Of a DNA stretch of 64,000 nt, positions 7,621 through 17,843 are shown piece by piece. The notes beneath the pieces were generated by a model. It had not been told where the DNA came from and searched no databases. It saw only the letters and a program-made list of their open reading frames with translations. The position numbers and the translations under genes are program-made. Position 1 is the first letter of the stretch. Each line of letters begins with the position of its first letter. Origin of the DNA: Litoreibacter roseus (GTDB lineage: Bacteria; Pseudomonadota; Alphaproteobacteria; Rhodobacterales; Rhodobacteraceae); the NCBI RefSeq assembly GCF_009811795.1, contig NZ_BLJE01000002.1:372001-436000 (forward strand). Direction: 5' to 3'.

Positions 7621-8330
7621 TGGCTGGACTGACCCAAAATGACGCTCACCTTCTGATTGTAGATGATGATGAGAGGATCAGAACACTTCTGCGGCAGTTC
7701 CTGTCGCGCAATGGTTTCTGGACTACGGCGGCACGTGACACCGATCATGCGCGCAGATTACTGGAGGGGCTGGATTTCGATCTGATCGTTCTGGATGTGA
7801 TGATGCCCGGCGACGACGGGATCACCTTCACCCGCGAACTGCGCAAGAAAATGGAAACGCCGATCCTGCTGCTGACGGCAAAGGGTGAGAGCACTGACCG
7901 GATTTCTGGTCTGGAAGCGGGTGCGGACGACTATGTCGCCAAGCCATTCGAACCTAAAGAACTGCTGTTGCGGATCAATGCGATTTTGCGGCGAGTTCCG
8001 GCGTCAGAGGCGACTGTTGAAGCCCCAAAGGTCATCAACTTGGGCGAAATTCGCTATGACACGGAACGGGCCGAGATGTGGCATGGGGACGACATGGTCC
8101 GTCTGACCGCCACAGAAGTTGCTCTGATGCGGATATTCTCGACTGCGCCAGGCGAGCCGTTTTCAAGGGCGCAACTTGTTGAAGATTTAGGGCGCGATAG
8201 GGGACAGGCGCAGGAGCGCGCGGTGGACGTGCAGATCACGCGCCTGCGTCGCAAGATCGAAGCCGACCCGAAACAGCCCCGCTACCTGCAGACAGTACGT
8301 GGGGCGGGCTACATGCTCACCCACGACTAA
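7620..8330 (+). CDS. petR: OmpR-type response regulator PetR
   Basis: A 236-residue response regulator. The receiver domain has DDDE near residue 15, the phosphoacceptor Asp59 in LIVLDVMMPG and the conserved lysine in LLLTAKGE. The C-terminal winged-helix domain ends with the typical RYLQTVRGAGYML. The ATG at 7620 overlaps the petP TGA (TGATG); a TTG one codon upstream is possible. No histidine kinase is encoded nearby, so its partner must lie elsewhere. It leads into a tightly spaced run to dxs, which suggests shared transcription with isoprenoid genes. Confidence 0.92.
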   Translation: MAGLTQNDAHLLIVDDDERIRTLLRQFLSRNGFWTTAARDTDHARRLLEGLDFDLIVLDVMMPGDDGITFTRELRKKMETPILLLTAKGESTDRISGLEAGADDYVAKPFEPKELLLRINAILRRVPASEATVEAPKVINLGEIRYDTERAEMWHGDDMVRLTATEVALMRIFSTAPGEPFSRAQLVEDLGRDRGQAQERAVDVQITRLRRKIEADPKQPRYLQTVRGAGYMLTHD

Positions 8331-8348
8331 CAGGGCAATCACAACACC

Positions 8349-9287
8349 ATGACCACCGCCTTCCTCACCCACAGCGACTGTTTGCAGCACGTCACGCCAG
8401 ACGGTCATCCAGAACGTGTTGATCGCTTGATGGCGATCTATGCCGCTGTCGATACGATTGATCACGCGGGCCTCTTGCGGGTCGAAGCCCCGCTTGGGTC
8501 AGCTGACGATATCCTGCGGGTGCATCCACGGTCCCATCTGGATGCCATTGAGCAGGCCATCCCAAGCAGCGGAAGTGTCGCGCTTGATGCCGACACCCAT
8601 GTCTCGCCCGGTTCCTTGCGCGCCGCGCTCCGGGGCGTTGGTGCGATGACCAAAGCCATCGACATGGTTCTGGATGAAGAGGTTCAAAACGCTTTCGCAG
8701 CAGTCCGACCGCCCGGCCACCACGCCGAAACGTCAACGCCTATGGGATTTTGCCTCTTCGGCAATATCGCGATTGGGGCGAAGTACGCGCTGGACGTACA
8801 CGGCCTCAAGCGCGTCGCCCTTGTGGATTTCGACGTCCACCATGGCAACGGTACGCAGGATCTGCTCTGGAACGAACCGCGCGTTTTGTTCGCCTCGTCT
8901 CATCAGATGCCGCTGTACCCCGGGTCGGGCTATGCGAACGAGACGGGGGCATCGGATAATGTACTGAACGTACCGCTTGACGCAGGCGCCGACGGCCGGG
9001 CCTTCAGACAGGCCTATGAACGAACGATTTTTCCTGCATTGGAGGATTTCGCGCCAGAGCTCATCCTGATTTCGGCAGGGTTTGATGCACATGCCCGCGA
9101 CCCGCTTGCAAATCTGATGCTGACAGAAGCCGATTTCGCGTGGGTGACGGAAAAGCTCTGCGACATCGCGGACACGCATGCGAAGGGGCGCATCGTCTCG
9201 ACTTTGGAAGGCGGATATGATCTGGATGCGTTGGCTGCGTCGACCAAGGCGCATCTGGAAGTTCTGCTGGAAAGAGGCGCGACATGA
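8349..9287 (+). CDS. Histone deacetylase family hydrolase
   Basis: A 312-residue zinc-dependent deacetylase of the class II histone deacetylase/acetoin utilisation type. Landmarks are RPPGHHAE (the catalytic histidine pair), VDFDVHHGNGTQ (zinc Asp and His), and the later SAGFDAH (second zinc Asp) followed by LEGGYD. In bacteria such enzymes act on small acetylated amines or acetyl-lysine; the substrate here is unknown. It starts 18 bases after petR and overlaps xseB by four bases. The order deacetylase-xseB-ispA-dxs appears common in Rhodobacterales, to my knowledge, though the functional link is not explained. Confidence 0.92.
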   Translation: MTTAFLTHSDCLQHVTPDGHPERVDRLMAIYAAVDTIDHAGLLRVEAPLGSADDILRVHPRSHLDAIEQAIPSSGSVALDADTHVSPGSLRAALRGVGAMTKAIDMVLDEEVQNAFAAVRPPGHHAETSTPMGFCLFGNIAIGAKYALDVHGLKRVALVDFDVHHGNGTQDLLWNEPRVLFASSHQMPLYPGSGYANETGASDNVLNVPLDAGADGRAFRQAYERTIFPALEDFAPELILISAGFDAHARDPLANLMLTEADFAWVTEKLCDIADTHAKGRIVSTLEGGYDLDALAASTKAHLEVLLERGAT

Positions 9288-9526
9288 CTGACACACCCGT
9301 AGCCGAAATGACCTTCGAACAAGCAATGAAGGAACTGGAAAGCGTGGTCGGTCAGCTGGAACGAGGCGATGTGCCGCTGGAAGATTCCATTAAGCTGTAC
9401 GAACGTGGCGCCGATCTGAAAAAGCGCTGCGAAACAAAGTTGAAAGAGGCCGAAGAGAAGGTCGCCCAGATCACCCTTGATGGGGATGGCAAGCCCACAG
9501 GAACGACGCCCGTCGAGGGAATGTAA
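9284..9526 (+). CDS. xseB: Exodeoxyribonuclease VII small subunit
   Basis: An 80-residue subunit of exodeoxyribonuclease VII, which degrades single-stranded DNA with the large XseA subunit (not in this window). The family pattern is clear: FEQAMKELESVVGQLERGD, then PLEDSIKLYERGADL and a helical C-terminal KLKEAEEKV. The length is normal. The ATG overlaps the deacetylase TGA, and the stop directly abuts the ispA start codon. The linkage xseB-ispA-dxs is widespread in proteobacteria. Confidence 0.95.
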   Translation: MTDTPVAEMTFEQAMKELESVVGQLERGDVPLEDSIKLYERGADLKKRCETKLKEAEEKVAQITLDGDGKPTGTTPVEGM

Positions 9527-10387
9527 ATGTTTCAGGCAGCGCTGGAGGATGCGCAAGATCGCATCGAAACAGCGCTTCAATCCGAACTTTCCGGTATTGA
9601 AACCACAATCGGCGACGCTATGCGCTACACCTGTCAGGGTGGTAAACGCCTCCGCGGTTTTTTGGCTCTCGAAAGCGCAAGGCTGCACGATGTTTCGCAA
9701 GGGACGGCGATGTCTGCGGCTTGTGCCATCGAGATGGTGCACGCGTATTCGCTCGTTCATGACGACCTGCCCTGCATGGACGATGATGATCTCAGACGTG
9801 GGCGTCCTACGGTTCACAAGAAGTGGGATGAGGCGACCGCAGTTCTAACTGGTGATGCGCTATTGACCTACGCTTTCGAGGTTTTGCTCAAAGCAGACGT
9901 CAACCCGTCTCGTCAAATCGACCTCCTGCAAGCACTCGCCAAGGCTGCCGGGCCTCAAGGAATGGTTCTTGGTCAGGCACTTGATATAGCTGCAGAGGCC
10001 GCAAAGACGCCGCTGGGCATTGATGAGATCACGCATCTTCAGCGTGGAAAAACCGGCGCTTTGATCTCTTGGTCGGCGATGGCTGGCCCACGAATGGCAG
10101 GCGATGATACCAGCGCGTTGGAAGGTTACGCCGACCGGCTAGGCCTCGCGTTTCAGATTTGTGACGATATTCTGGACGTCGAGGGCAATCCCGAAGACAT
10201 GGGCAAGCGGCTGCAGAAGGACGGTGCGGCCAACAAGGCAACGTTCGTTTCTCTCCTCGGATTGGACGGTGCAAAGTCCCGCGCGAGAGACCTGATGCAA
10301 GACGCAATCGATGCCCTGGAATCTTACGGCACAGAGGCGCGCAACTTGAAAGACGCGGCGCGGTTTGTCATTGATCGGAAAACCTGA
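9527..10387 (+). CDS. ispA: Farnesyl diphosphate synthase
   Basis: A 286-residue short-chain polyprenyl synthase that condenses isopentenyl and dimethylallyl diphosphates to geranyl and then farnesyl diphosphate. The first aspartate-rich motif reads [10 protein letters not shown] with the two-residue insertion typical of bacterial farnesyl synthases, and the second is DDILD. GGKRLRG near residue 40 binds diphosphate. The gene follows xseB with no gap and precedes dxs by 14 bases, so precursor supply and chain formation are probably co-expressed for quinones, undecaprenyl carriers and carotenoids. Confidence 0.96.
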   Translation: MFQAALEDAQDRIETALQSELSGIETTIGDAMRYTCQGGKRLRGFLALESARLHDVSQGTAMSAACAIEMVHAYSLVHDDLPCMDDDDLRRGRPTVHKKWDEATAVLTGDALLTYAFEVLLKADVNPSRQIDLLQALAKAAGPQGMVLGQALDIAAEAAKTPLGIDEITHLQRGKTGALISWSAMAGPRMAGDDTSALEGYADRLGLAFQICDDILDVEGNPEDMGKRLQKDGAANKATFVSLLGLDGAKSRARDLMQDAIDALESYGTEARNLKDAARFVIDRKT

Positions 10388-10401
10388 ATAATGGATGCGA
10401 C

Positions 10402-12330
10402 ATGAACGACAGACCCGCCACCCCGACCCTTGATCGCGTCTCAACCCCATCTGACCTCAAGAGGATGTCTGACACCGAGCTGAAACGGGTCGCCGAAGAA
10501 CTGCGCGCAGAAACGATCTCCGCTGTTTCCGAAACCGGTGGCCATCTTGGTGCGGGGCTTGGCGTTGTTGAACTGACCACTGCAATTCATGCGGTGTTCG
10601 ATACACCAAAGGATCGTCTGATCTGGGACGTGAGCCACCAGTGTTATCCGCACAAGATCCTGACAGGCCGTAGGGACCGGATCAGAACTCTGCGGATGAA
10701 GGATGGGTTGAGCGGGTTCACCAAGCGCAGCGAAAGCCCCTATGATCCCTTTGGGGCCGCACACAGTTCGACCTCTATTTCTGCGGCCCTTGGTATGGCC
10801 GTGGCCCGCGATCTGGGCGGAGCACCAGAGCACGGATTGGGGGATTGCATCGCCGTAATCGGTGACGGGGCCATCAGCGCCGGTATGGCTTACGAGGCGA
10901 TGAACAACGCGGGCCATCTCAACAAGCGACTGATCGTCATTCTCAATGACAATGAGATGTCGATTGCGCCACCCGTGGGTGCAATGTCGTCCTACCTGTC
11001 CCGGCTTTACGCTGGCGCTCCGTTTCAGGAGTTTAAGGCCGCCGCGAAAGGTGCTGTTTCCCTGCTGCCTGAGCCGTTTCAGGAAGGCGCGCGGCGCGCG
11101 AAGGAACTGCTTAAAAGTGCCACGGTTGGCGGTACGCTTTTTGAAGAGCTTGGCTTTTCCTACATCGGACCGATTGATGGTCACGACATGGATCAGCTCT
11201 TGTCTGTTCTGCGTACCGTGAAGGTGCGCGCCGACGGCCCAGTGCTGATCCACGCGATCACCAAGAAGGGTAAGGGATACGCCCCGGCGGAGGCTGCGAT
11301 TGATCGGGGTCACGCGACGGCCAAGTTTGACGTCATCACGGGCAAGCAGAAGAAATCGCCGTCAAACGCGCCGAGCTACACAAAAGTCTTCGCGCAATCC
11401 CTGATCAAGGAAGCGGAGGAAGACAGTAAGATCGTGGCTGTAACCGCCGCAATGCCAGACGGGACCGGCTTGAATCTGTTCAACGAGCGATATCCCTCCC
11501 GGTGTTTTGACGTGGGCATTGCCGAACAGCACGGGGTAACGTTTGCGGCCGGGCTTGCTGCAGGGGGCATGAAGCCCTTCTGCGCCATCTATTCGACTTT
11601 TCTGCAGCGCGGATATGATCAGGTCGTCCATGACGTTGCCCTGCAAAGGCTGCCTGTGCGCTTTGCGATCGATCGTGCGGGCCTGGTCGGCGCGGACGGC
11701 GCGACCCATGCTGGATCCTATGACATTGCGTATCTGGCCAACCTTCCCGGTATGATCGTTATGGCGGCCGCGGATGAGGCGGAGCTGGTTCACATGGTTG
11801 CAACGGCTGCGCAGATTGATGACACACCGTCTGCCTTCCGTTTCCCAAGAGGGGAAGGCATGGGCGTCGATATGCCAGAGCGCGGCGTTCCACTCGAGAT
11901 CGGGAAGTCCCGGATGGTCGCAGACGGTGATCGCGTCGCAATTCTCTCGTTTGGCGCGCGGCTAAAAGAGATTAATCAAGCCGCAGAAAATCTTGCGCAA
12001 AAAGGAATTCGCCCGACCATTGTGGACGCGCGTTTCGCCAAGCCGCTCGATGAGGAAATGATCCTACAACTGGCGCGGCATCACGAAGCCCTGATCACTG
12101 TAGAGGAGGGTGCCGTTGGCGGGTTCGGCTCCCACGTTGCGCATCTTCTGGCGGAACACGGCGTATTTGACACTGGTCTCAAATACCGCTCGATGACGCT
12201 GCCGGATATCTTCATCGATCAGGCAAGTCCGGCAGACATGTACGCTGTTGCAGCCATGAACGCGCCAGACATTGAAGCGAAGGTTTTGGATGTCTTGGGC
12301 GTCGCGACCCTTGCGGACAAACGCGCTTAA
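10402..12330 (+). CDS. dxs: 1-deoxy-D-xylulose-5-phosphate synthase
   Basis: A 642-residue thiamine-diphosphate enzyme catalysing the first step of the non-mevalonate isoprenoid pathway, joining pyruvate and glyceraldehyde 3-phosphate. The N-terminal part has [11 protein letters not shown] and [11 protein letters not shown], the cofactor motif [18 protein letters not shown] is near residues 155-172, and the pyrimidine domain shows [16 protein letters not shown] around residue 370. Length is as expected (about 620-640). Its TAA overlaps the stop of the convergent methyltransferase gene at 12327-12330. It ends the petP-petR-deacetylase-xseB-ispA-dxs run. Confidence 0.97.
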   Translation: MNDRPATPTLDRVSTPSDLKRMSDTELKRVAEELRAETISAVSETGGHLGAGLGVVELTTAIHAVFDTPKDRLIWDVSHQCYPHKILTGRRDRIRTLRMKDGLSGFTKRSESPYDPFGAAHSSTSISAALGMAVARDLGGAPEHGLGDCIAVIGDGAISAGMAYEAMNNAGHLNKRLIVILNDNEMSIAPPVGAMSSYLSRLYAGAPFQEFKAAAKGAVSLLPEPFQEGARRAKELLKSATVGGTLFEELGFSYIGPIDGHDMDQLLSVLRTVKVRADGPVLIHAITKKGKGYAPAEAAIDRGHATAKFDVITGKQKKSPSNAPSYTKVFAQSLIKEAEEDSKIVAVTAAMPDGTGLNLFNERYPSRCFDVGIAEQHGVTFAAGLAAGGMKPFCAIYSTFLQRGYDQVVHDVALQRLPVRFAIDRAGLVGADGATHAGSYDIAYLANLPGMIVMAAADEAELVHMVATAAQIDDTPSAFRFPRGEGMGVDMPERGVPLEIGKSRMVADGDRVAILSFGARLKEINQAAENLAQKGIRPTIVDARFAKPLDEEMILQLARHHEALITVEEGAVGGFGSHVAHLLAEHGVFDTGLKYRSMTLPDIFIDQASPADMYAVAAMNAPDIEAKVLDVLGVATLADKRA

Positions 12331-13517
12331 GTCCTGCTGAACTGGGCCGCCAGCTCGACATGGGATGACCACCTGAACTGATCGACGGGCTGGACCCAAT
12401 CGAGAGAATAGCCCCCATTGACCAATATTGCGGCATCTCTGGCGAAGGTGATCGGGTTACAGGACACCGCCGCGATGCGTGGTACATTCGACGCGGCAAG
12501 TTCGCGCGTCTGTGCCTCGGCACCCGCACGGGGCGGGTCTATCACAACCGCGTCCGCTTTGCGGAATTCATCTGTCAGCACTGGGCGCCTGAACAAATCA
12601 CGTGTTTCGGCAGTGACCCGTCTCAGCCCCGCAGTCGTGCGCCACGCTTTGTCGAGGCTATCGATCAGCGCTGCGTCACCTTCCAATGCCCACACTTCGG
12701 CGGTCTGAGCCAAAGGCAGCGAAAACGTGCCGCAGCCGGAAAACAGGTCGAGGACCTGCTTTGCGTCGCCGACAATTTTTAAGACCAAGTTTTGTAGCGT
12801 TGTTTCCCCGTGCTGGGTGGCCTGAAGAAACGCACCTGGCGGTGGCGCGACCTGCGCCAAGCCAATCGAATAGCGAGGTGTGCGGGTTGCCACGACCTCC
12901 CCGTCCCATGCGAGGCGGGCCAGATTATACTGTGCAATGAGCTCTCCGAGATCAGGAAGATCATTCGGTTCAACGGCTTTCGCGTTGCGGACGTCGACAT
13001 CGAGGCCGCCATCAGATACCGCCACGGCAAAGCTCACCTCTCCCTTTCTGGATCCGTAGCGGATCGTCAGTGTCTGGAAGAGATCCAGTGCCGCAAGAAT
13101 TTCGGGCAGAAGGATCTGGCAGTCCGGAATCTCAACTAGGGTATCAGACGCGCGTCCGTGAAATCCGATCAGCGCACCTTTCTTTGTACGTCGCCCGTGT
13201 AAAGTCGCGCGGCGCCGAGAACGTGGCGGGGAGGTCAGAGTGTCATGAACGGGCGGCTGAAGCCCACGCGCAGCCAGACCTTGGCGCACCACATCCGCCT
13301 TCCAGCGCGCAACGAAGTCGTCATTGGCGTGTTGCACTGCGCATCCGCCGCATGATTTGAAATGCCGACAGGGTGGCGCGACCCGCTCAGACGAAGGTTT
13401 AATCACCCGACCATCGGGCCAGACCTCTTCGCCGGGCAGAACACGGGGAATGGGTGGGGTATTGAGGGCGACGCCCTCCCCTTTGTGGTTGAGGCGTTCG
13501 ATAGTGACTGGGGTCAT
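12327..13517 (-). CDS. TrmA/RlmCD-type RNA uracil-C5 methyltransferase
   Basis: A 396-residue SAM-dependent methyltransferase of the TrmA/RlmC/RlmD family, which methylates C5 of uridine in rRNA or tRNA. A short TRAM-like N terminus is followed by the iron-sulfur cysteines ([10 protein letters not shown] plus a later DCQI), the SAM motif [22 protein letters not shown], and the catalytic cysteine in VSCNP. The exact target base cannot be assigned. It is the last gene of a minus-strand run, seven bases after the second ABC exporter, and overlaps dxs by four bases at the stop codons. Confidence 0.9.
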   Translation of the reverse strand: MTPVTIERLNHKGEGVALNTPPIPRVLPGEEVWPDGRVIKPSSERVAPPCRHFKSCGGCAVQHANDDFVARWKADVVRQGLAARGLQPPVHDTLTSPPRSRRRATLHGRRTKKGALIGFHGRASDTLVEIPDCQILLPEILAALDLFQTLTIRYGSRKGEVSFAVAVSDGGLDVDVRNAKAVEPNDLPDLGELIAQYNLARLAWDGEVVATRTPRYSIGLAQVAPPPGAFLQATQHGETTLQNLVLKIVGDAKQVLDLFSGCGTFSLPLAQTAEVWALEGDAALIDSLDKAWRTTAGLRRVTAETRDLFRRPVLTDEFRKADAVVIDPPRAGAEAQTRELAASNVPRIAAVSCNPITFARDAAILVNGGYSLDWVQPVDQFRWSSHVELAAQFSRT

Positions 13518-13524
13518 CTGGGCT

Positions 13525-15381
13525 CTATTCAGCTGCTTTCAGGCCAATAAAGCCACCTGACTGGCGATGCCAATAGCGCGCGTAAAGACCATCTTTCGCC
13601 AAAAGGTCCGAATGGCTGCCCTGTTCGGCAATCCGCCCATCATCCAGCACGACGATCCGGTCCATCCGGGCGATGGTGGACAGGCGGTGTGCGATGGCAA
13701 TCACGGTCTTGTCGGCCATGGCGTTGTCGAGCGCGGTCTGAATTGAGGCTTCAACCTCGCTATCAAGTGCACTTGTGGCTTCGTCCAGAATTAGGATCGG
13801 GGCATCTTTCAAAATGGCGCGGGCAATGGCGATCCGTTGGCGCTGGCCGCCTGATAGCTTCACCCCCCGTTCCCCCAAATACGCGTCGTACCCGGTGCGA
13901 CCTTTGAAGTCCTTCAGGTCCATAATGAAGTCATGCGCCTCCGCCCTTTTGGAGGCTTCGAACAATTCCGTGTCCGTCGCATCGGGTCGACCATACAGAA
14001 TATTGTCGCGGGCGGACCTGTTGAACATCGCGGTCTCTTGCGTGACCATCCCGATATTGCGCCGTAGGCTTTCCTGCGTGACACGGGCAACGTCCTGACC
14101 GTCGATTTCTATCTTGCCCTCTTCGGCATCGTAGAGCCGCAACAGTAGGGATACCAAAGTGGATTTTCCTGCACCTGACGCGCCGACCAAAGCCAGCTTT
14201 TCGCCGGGTTTTATCGTAAGGCTGATGTCGCGCACACCGCCGACTTCCCGCCCGTAGGTAAAGCTGACATTGCGTAACGCAACGGTTCCGTTGGACACGT
14301 CCAATACGTGCGCGTCCGGATCGTCTGTCAGGGTTTGCGGCGGTGTCAGCGTCTTCATGCCGTCCTCGACCTCGCCGATATGGCCGTAGATCGCCATCAG
14401 AGTGAAGCTGACCCAACCGGTCATCTGTGCAAGCCGGATCGAAACCGCGCCGATGGCGGCCAGATCACCCGGCGTGACGCCCGCGCCGCGCGACGCAATG
14501 CCTGTTGCCAGCATCGCGATGGGCAAGGTGCCAGCCAGGAAAATCAGGCCGATGCGGAATAATGCCGAGAGCTGCCCGAACTCCAACGTCTTGTCGTTCA
14601 GGCGCTCCATGGCCCCAAGGGCCGCTCGGTCTTCATGGTCAGACTGGGCGAACAGCTTGACCGTCTTTATGTTGGTAATGGTGTCTACGACCTGCCCGGA
14701 GACCATCGCGCGTGCTGCCGCCCGCGCGGCTGATCGCGCCCGGATTCGAGGGAGAAAGTAGCGCAGAAAGATCGCATAGGTTCCGAACCAAAGTGTCAGG
14801 ACCAGCATGAGCCGTGGGTGAATGGAGCCGACCAGCAGCAATGCTCCGACCACAGACGCCAGCGCGAAGAACACTGCGTTGACTGACTCGATAATGACCT
14901 CGGTCAAAGACCGGGCGATCTGCATTTCCTTTTGTGCGATCCGCCCCGCGAAATCATTGTCAAAGAACGTAACGGCATGGCCCAAAGTCCAGCGGTGCAC
15001 CCGCGACAGTGTGAGCGTGAAGATCGAAGGCCCGATTACGACGGATTGGAAAGTGGCGGAAAGACCGAACAGCAATGGGCGCAGGATCAATAGAAGTGCA
15101 ATTGCGCCGAGCGCCAGCGGCACGGCACTGGGAAGGGCCGTGGCAGCACCTGATACTGCCGCCGCATCGACTACGCGGCCAAGCAGCCACATGGTAAGAA
15201 CTTCCGTCGCACCGGCGAGCGCAGAGACTGCAGCGGCAGCGATCAGAATCGGCCACGCACCCGCAACACACCAGCGCATGAACGGAAGCAATGCCTGAGG
15301 GGGTGCACCCGTGGCCGGTGCTGTCCTGTCGACCAATTGCGACGCAAACGCGATCCATCGGCTATAGGCTTGTGCGATCAT
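13525..15381 (-). CDS. ABC exporter (permease-ATPase), second of pair
   Basis: A 618-residue half-transporter: six membrane helices in about the first 330 residues, then an ATPase domain with Walker A GASGAGKST, signature LSGGQRQR and Walker B ILILDEATSALD. All catalytic motifs look intact, so this is not a degenerate partner. Its start overlaps the stop of the first ABC gene (ATGA), and the two proteins are similar in layout and C-terminal sequence (YWHRQSGGFIGLKAAE against FWTRQSGGFINTEAAE). They may form a heterodimer or two homodimers. The substrate is unknown; multidrug or lipid export is common for this class. Confidence 0.92.
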   Translation of the reverse strand: MIAQAYSRWIAFASQLVDRTAPATGAPPQALLPFMRWCVAGAWPILIAAAAVSALAGATEVLTMWLLGRVVDAAAVSGAATALPSAVPLALGAIALLLILRPLLFGLSATFQSVVIGPSIFTLTLSRVHRWTLGHAVTFFDNDFAGRIAQKEMQIARSLTEVIIESVNAVFFALASVVGALLLVGSIHPRLMLVLTLWFGTYAIFLRYFLPRIRARSAARAAARAMVSGQVVDTITNIKTVKLFAQSDHEDRAALGAMERLNDKTLEFGQLSALFRIGLIFLAGTLPIAMLATGIASRGAGVTPGDLAAIGAVSIRLAQMTGWVSFTLMAIYGHIGEVEDGMKTLTPPQTLTDDPDAHVLDVSNGTVALRNVSFTYGREVGGVRDISLTIKPGEKLALVGASGAGKSTLVSLLLRLYDAEEGKIEIDGQDVARVTQESLRRNIGMVTQETAMFNRSARDNILYGRPDATDTELFEASKRAEAHDFIMDLKDFKGRTGYDAYLGERGVKLSGGQRQRIAIARAILKDAPILILDEATSALDSEVEASIQTALDNAMADKTVIAIAHRLSTIARMDRIVVLDDGRIAEQGSHSDLLAKDGLYARYWHRQSGGFIGLKAAE

Positions 15382-17219
15382 TCGGCGGCCTCGGTGTTGA
15401 TGAACCCGCCAGATTGCCGTGTCCAGAACCCAGCATATAGTCCGCCCTTGGCCAAAAGCGCCTGATGGTTACCATCTTCGACGATTTTACCGTCCTCCAG
15501 CACCACGATGCGGTCCATATGGGCGATAGTGCTTAGGCGATGAGCGATGGCGATTACCGTTTTCCCCTCCATCACACCGTAGAGGGTATCCTGAATTGCG
15601 GCCTCTACCTCGCTGTCGAGTGCACTTGTTGCCTCGTCCAGCACAAGAATTGGGGCGTCCTTCAGCATGACGCGGGCCAAGGCGATCCGTTGTCGCTGTC
15701 CGCCAGACAGCTTCACCCCGCGTTCGCCCACATGGGCATCGTATCCCTTGCGCCCTTCCGGATCTTCGAGTGTTTGAATGAATTCATGCGCTTGCGCTTT
15801 CTGGGCTGCACGCACCATGTCCTCGTGGCTCGCATCAGGATCGCCGTAGAGGATGTTGTCGCGCACGGAGCGATGGAGGAGAGAGCTATCTTGGCTGACC
15901 ATTCCGATCTGACTGCGCAGACTGTCCTGCGTAACATGCGAGACATTTTGTCCGTCGATCGTGATCTGCCCACCTTCGACGTCGTAGAACCGCAGCAGCA
16001 GCTTGACCAAGGTTGTCTTGCCCGCACCGGAGCGACCGACAAGTCCCACCCGCTCTCCGGGTTTGACGGTAAGGTTCAGATCGCCAATGCCGCCGCTGCC
16101 CCGCCCGTAATGGTGCGTGACGCTGTCGAACTCAATCGCGCCCTGTCCCGCAACAAGTGTTTTTGCGTCTGGCTTGTCGATCAGCTTGATGGGCTGGGCA
16201 ATGGTCTCCAGACCTTCGGAGACTACGCCTAACGACTGGAAGAAGGTGGACAGGGCCCACATAATCCAGCCGGTCATTGCGTTCAGCCGTAGGGTCAACG
16301 CGGCCGCCGCCGCGACCGCGCCGATCGAGGCGGCGCCTGTCGCCCAGAGCCAGATCGCCCAACCGACGACGCCTACGATCAGGAATCCGTTCAGCGTGAC
16401 CAGCATGACATCCATGAGGGTGTAAATGCGCATCTCTGCCGCGAAGGTCTTGCGCATCTTCTCGATGGCATCTTTCGCGAAGTCGACCTCGGCGTCGTGA
16501 TGGGCAAACAGTTTGACTGAATGAATGTTGGTGTAGCTGTCAACGATCCGCCCGGTGATCATCGACCGTGCGTTCGAGGTGGCCTTGGATGCAGGCCCAA
16601 CCCGCTTCATGGTCCAAGACATCAACAAGGCATAAAGCGCGAACCAGATGATCAGCGGAATGGCCAGCCTCATGTCAGCGCCGGCCAATAAAATGACCGC
16701 GCCGATCAGATAGGCGAGCGAAAAGGTGATTGCATCGAACACCTGAAAGACGGCCTCGCCCGCAGCAGGGGGTGCTTGCATGATGCGGTTTGCGATGCGA
16801 CCCGCGAAGTCGTTTTCGAACCACCCCACCGATTGCCGCAGCACATGACGATGCGCCCTCCAGCGAAAGAGCGTTCCGTAATTCGGCAGAATGCCATTGT
16901 TCAGGATTGCGACATCCAGACCTTGGATCAGTGGTCGAATAACGAGAATAAAAAGAGCGATCAGGATCAGTTCCAGGCCGTAGGTCTGAAACACCTCTTC
17001 TGGCGTGCCATTCGACATGACGTCCACGACACGGCCCATGTAATAGATCAGAGCGACCTCAATGATCGCAACGACTACGGATAGAACAGCCGCCGCCAAA
17101 AAGACCTTCTTAAACGGCTGCGAGTAGTCTTTTATGAACGGCCATAACTTCGTCGGCGGCGTGTCCGACGGTTGGTACGGGACGTAAGGGTCAACCAGAT
17201 TTTCGAAGAATCGAAACAT
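15378..17219 (-). CDS. ABC exporter (permease-ATPase), first of pair
   Basis: A 613-residue half-transporter with an N-terminal membrane domain and a C-terminal ATPase: Walker A GRSGAGKTT, signature LSGGQRQR, Walker B ILVLDEATSALD and the H-loop IAHRLST. A ribosome binding site GAGAGAGG sits nine bases before the ATG at 17219. It follows the LysE-type gene by 39 bases and overlaps the second ABC gene by four. The pair probably arose by duplication and may work as a heterodimer, though both ATPase sites appear canonical. The substrate is not evident. Confidence 0.92.
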   Translation of the reverse strand: MFRFFENLVDPYVPYQPSDTPPTKLWPFIKDYSQPFKKVFLAAAVLSVVVAIIEVALIYYMGRVVDVMSNGTPEEVFQTYGLELILIALFILVIRPLIQGLDVAILNNGILPNYGTLFRWRAHRHVLRQSVGWFENDFAGRIANRIMQAPPAAGEAVFQVFDAITFSLAYLIGAVILLAGADMRLAIPLIIWFALYALLMSWTMKRVGPASKATSNARSMITGRIVDSYTNIHSVKLFAHHDAEVDFAKDAIEKMRKTFAAEMRIYTLMDVMLVTLNGFLIVGVVGWAIWLWATGAASIGAVAAAAALTLRLNAMTGWIMWALSTFFQSLGVVSEGLETIAQPIKLIDKPDAKTLVAGQGAIEFDSVTHHYGRGSGGIGDLNLTVKPGERVGLVGRSGAGKTTLVKLLLRFYDVEGGQITIDGQNVSHVTQDSLRSQIGMVSQDSSLLHRSVRDNILYGDPDASHEDMVRAAQKAQAHEFIQTLEDPEGRKGYDAHVGERGVKLSGGQRQRIALARVMLKDAPILVLDEATSALDSEVEAAIQDTLYGVMEGKTVIAIAHRLSTIAHMDRIVVLEDGKIVEDGNHQALLAKGGLYAGFWTRQSGGFINTEAAE

Positions 17220-17258
17220 GCAAATATGCCTCTCTCGGGCACATCTATATCGCCTGTC

Positions 17259-17843
17259 TCAGAAGAAAACCATGAGCGCAGAGAGCGCCAGCGCGGCGGC
17301 CATCACAGTCGTAAATTTTCGCCACGCGGCCGGTGATTTCAGAAGACGGGTCAGGAGGCTTCCGGACATCGCCCAAAACAGGCAAACGCCCAGATTTATA
17401 CCGGAAAACGCCGTTGCCAGCCTAACTGCTTCGCCCGCTGGCGATAGACCTGAGCTGTATCCAGACGCCGCTGCAAGCGCAACGGCCCATACTTTGGGAT
17501 TCACCCACTGGAATAAGATCGCCTCGATCATTGTAAAGGGGCGTCCGGCTTCATCGGGGGACTCGGCCCTGCGGGATGCGAAGAGCGCGTATGCCATCCA
17601 CAAGATCCACCCTGCCGCCGCACATTTCAGCGCAAAAACAAGTGATGGGATCGCGAGGAGTAATTCGCCGATGCCATAGCCTGTAATGCCGGATGTAATC
17701 CCAACGCCCAGTGCCACGCCCAAAATATGCGGCACTGTTCGCTTGAACCCGAACCGGGCGCCGGACGCCGTGAGCATGATGACGTTTGGTCCCGGTGAGA
17801 ACAGCCCGGCAAACACAAAAGCATACAGCGGATCGAAGGTCAC
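17259..17843 (-). CDS. LysE/RhtB family exporter
   Basis: A 194-residue membrane protein with about six helices. The N-terminal FAGLFSPGPNVIMLTASGARFG carries the LysE/RhtB signature (a Pro-Gly-Pro motif in the first helix). Family members export amino acids such as lysine, homoserine or threonine. The start codon is GTG at 17841-17843, sharing its first G with the TAG stop of cca (TAGTG), so translation is probably coupled. The substrate is unknown. Confidence 0.88.
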   Translation of the reverse strand: MTFDPLYAFVFAGLFSPGPNVIMLTASGARFGFKRTVPHILGVALGVGITSGITGYGIGELLLAIPSLVFALKCAAAGWILWMAYALFASRRAESPDEAGRPFTMIEAILFQWVNPKVWAVALAAASGYSSGLSPAGEAVRLATAFSGINLGVCLFWAMSGSLLTRLLKSPAAWRKFTTVMAAALALSALMVFF

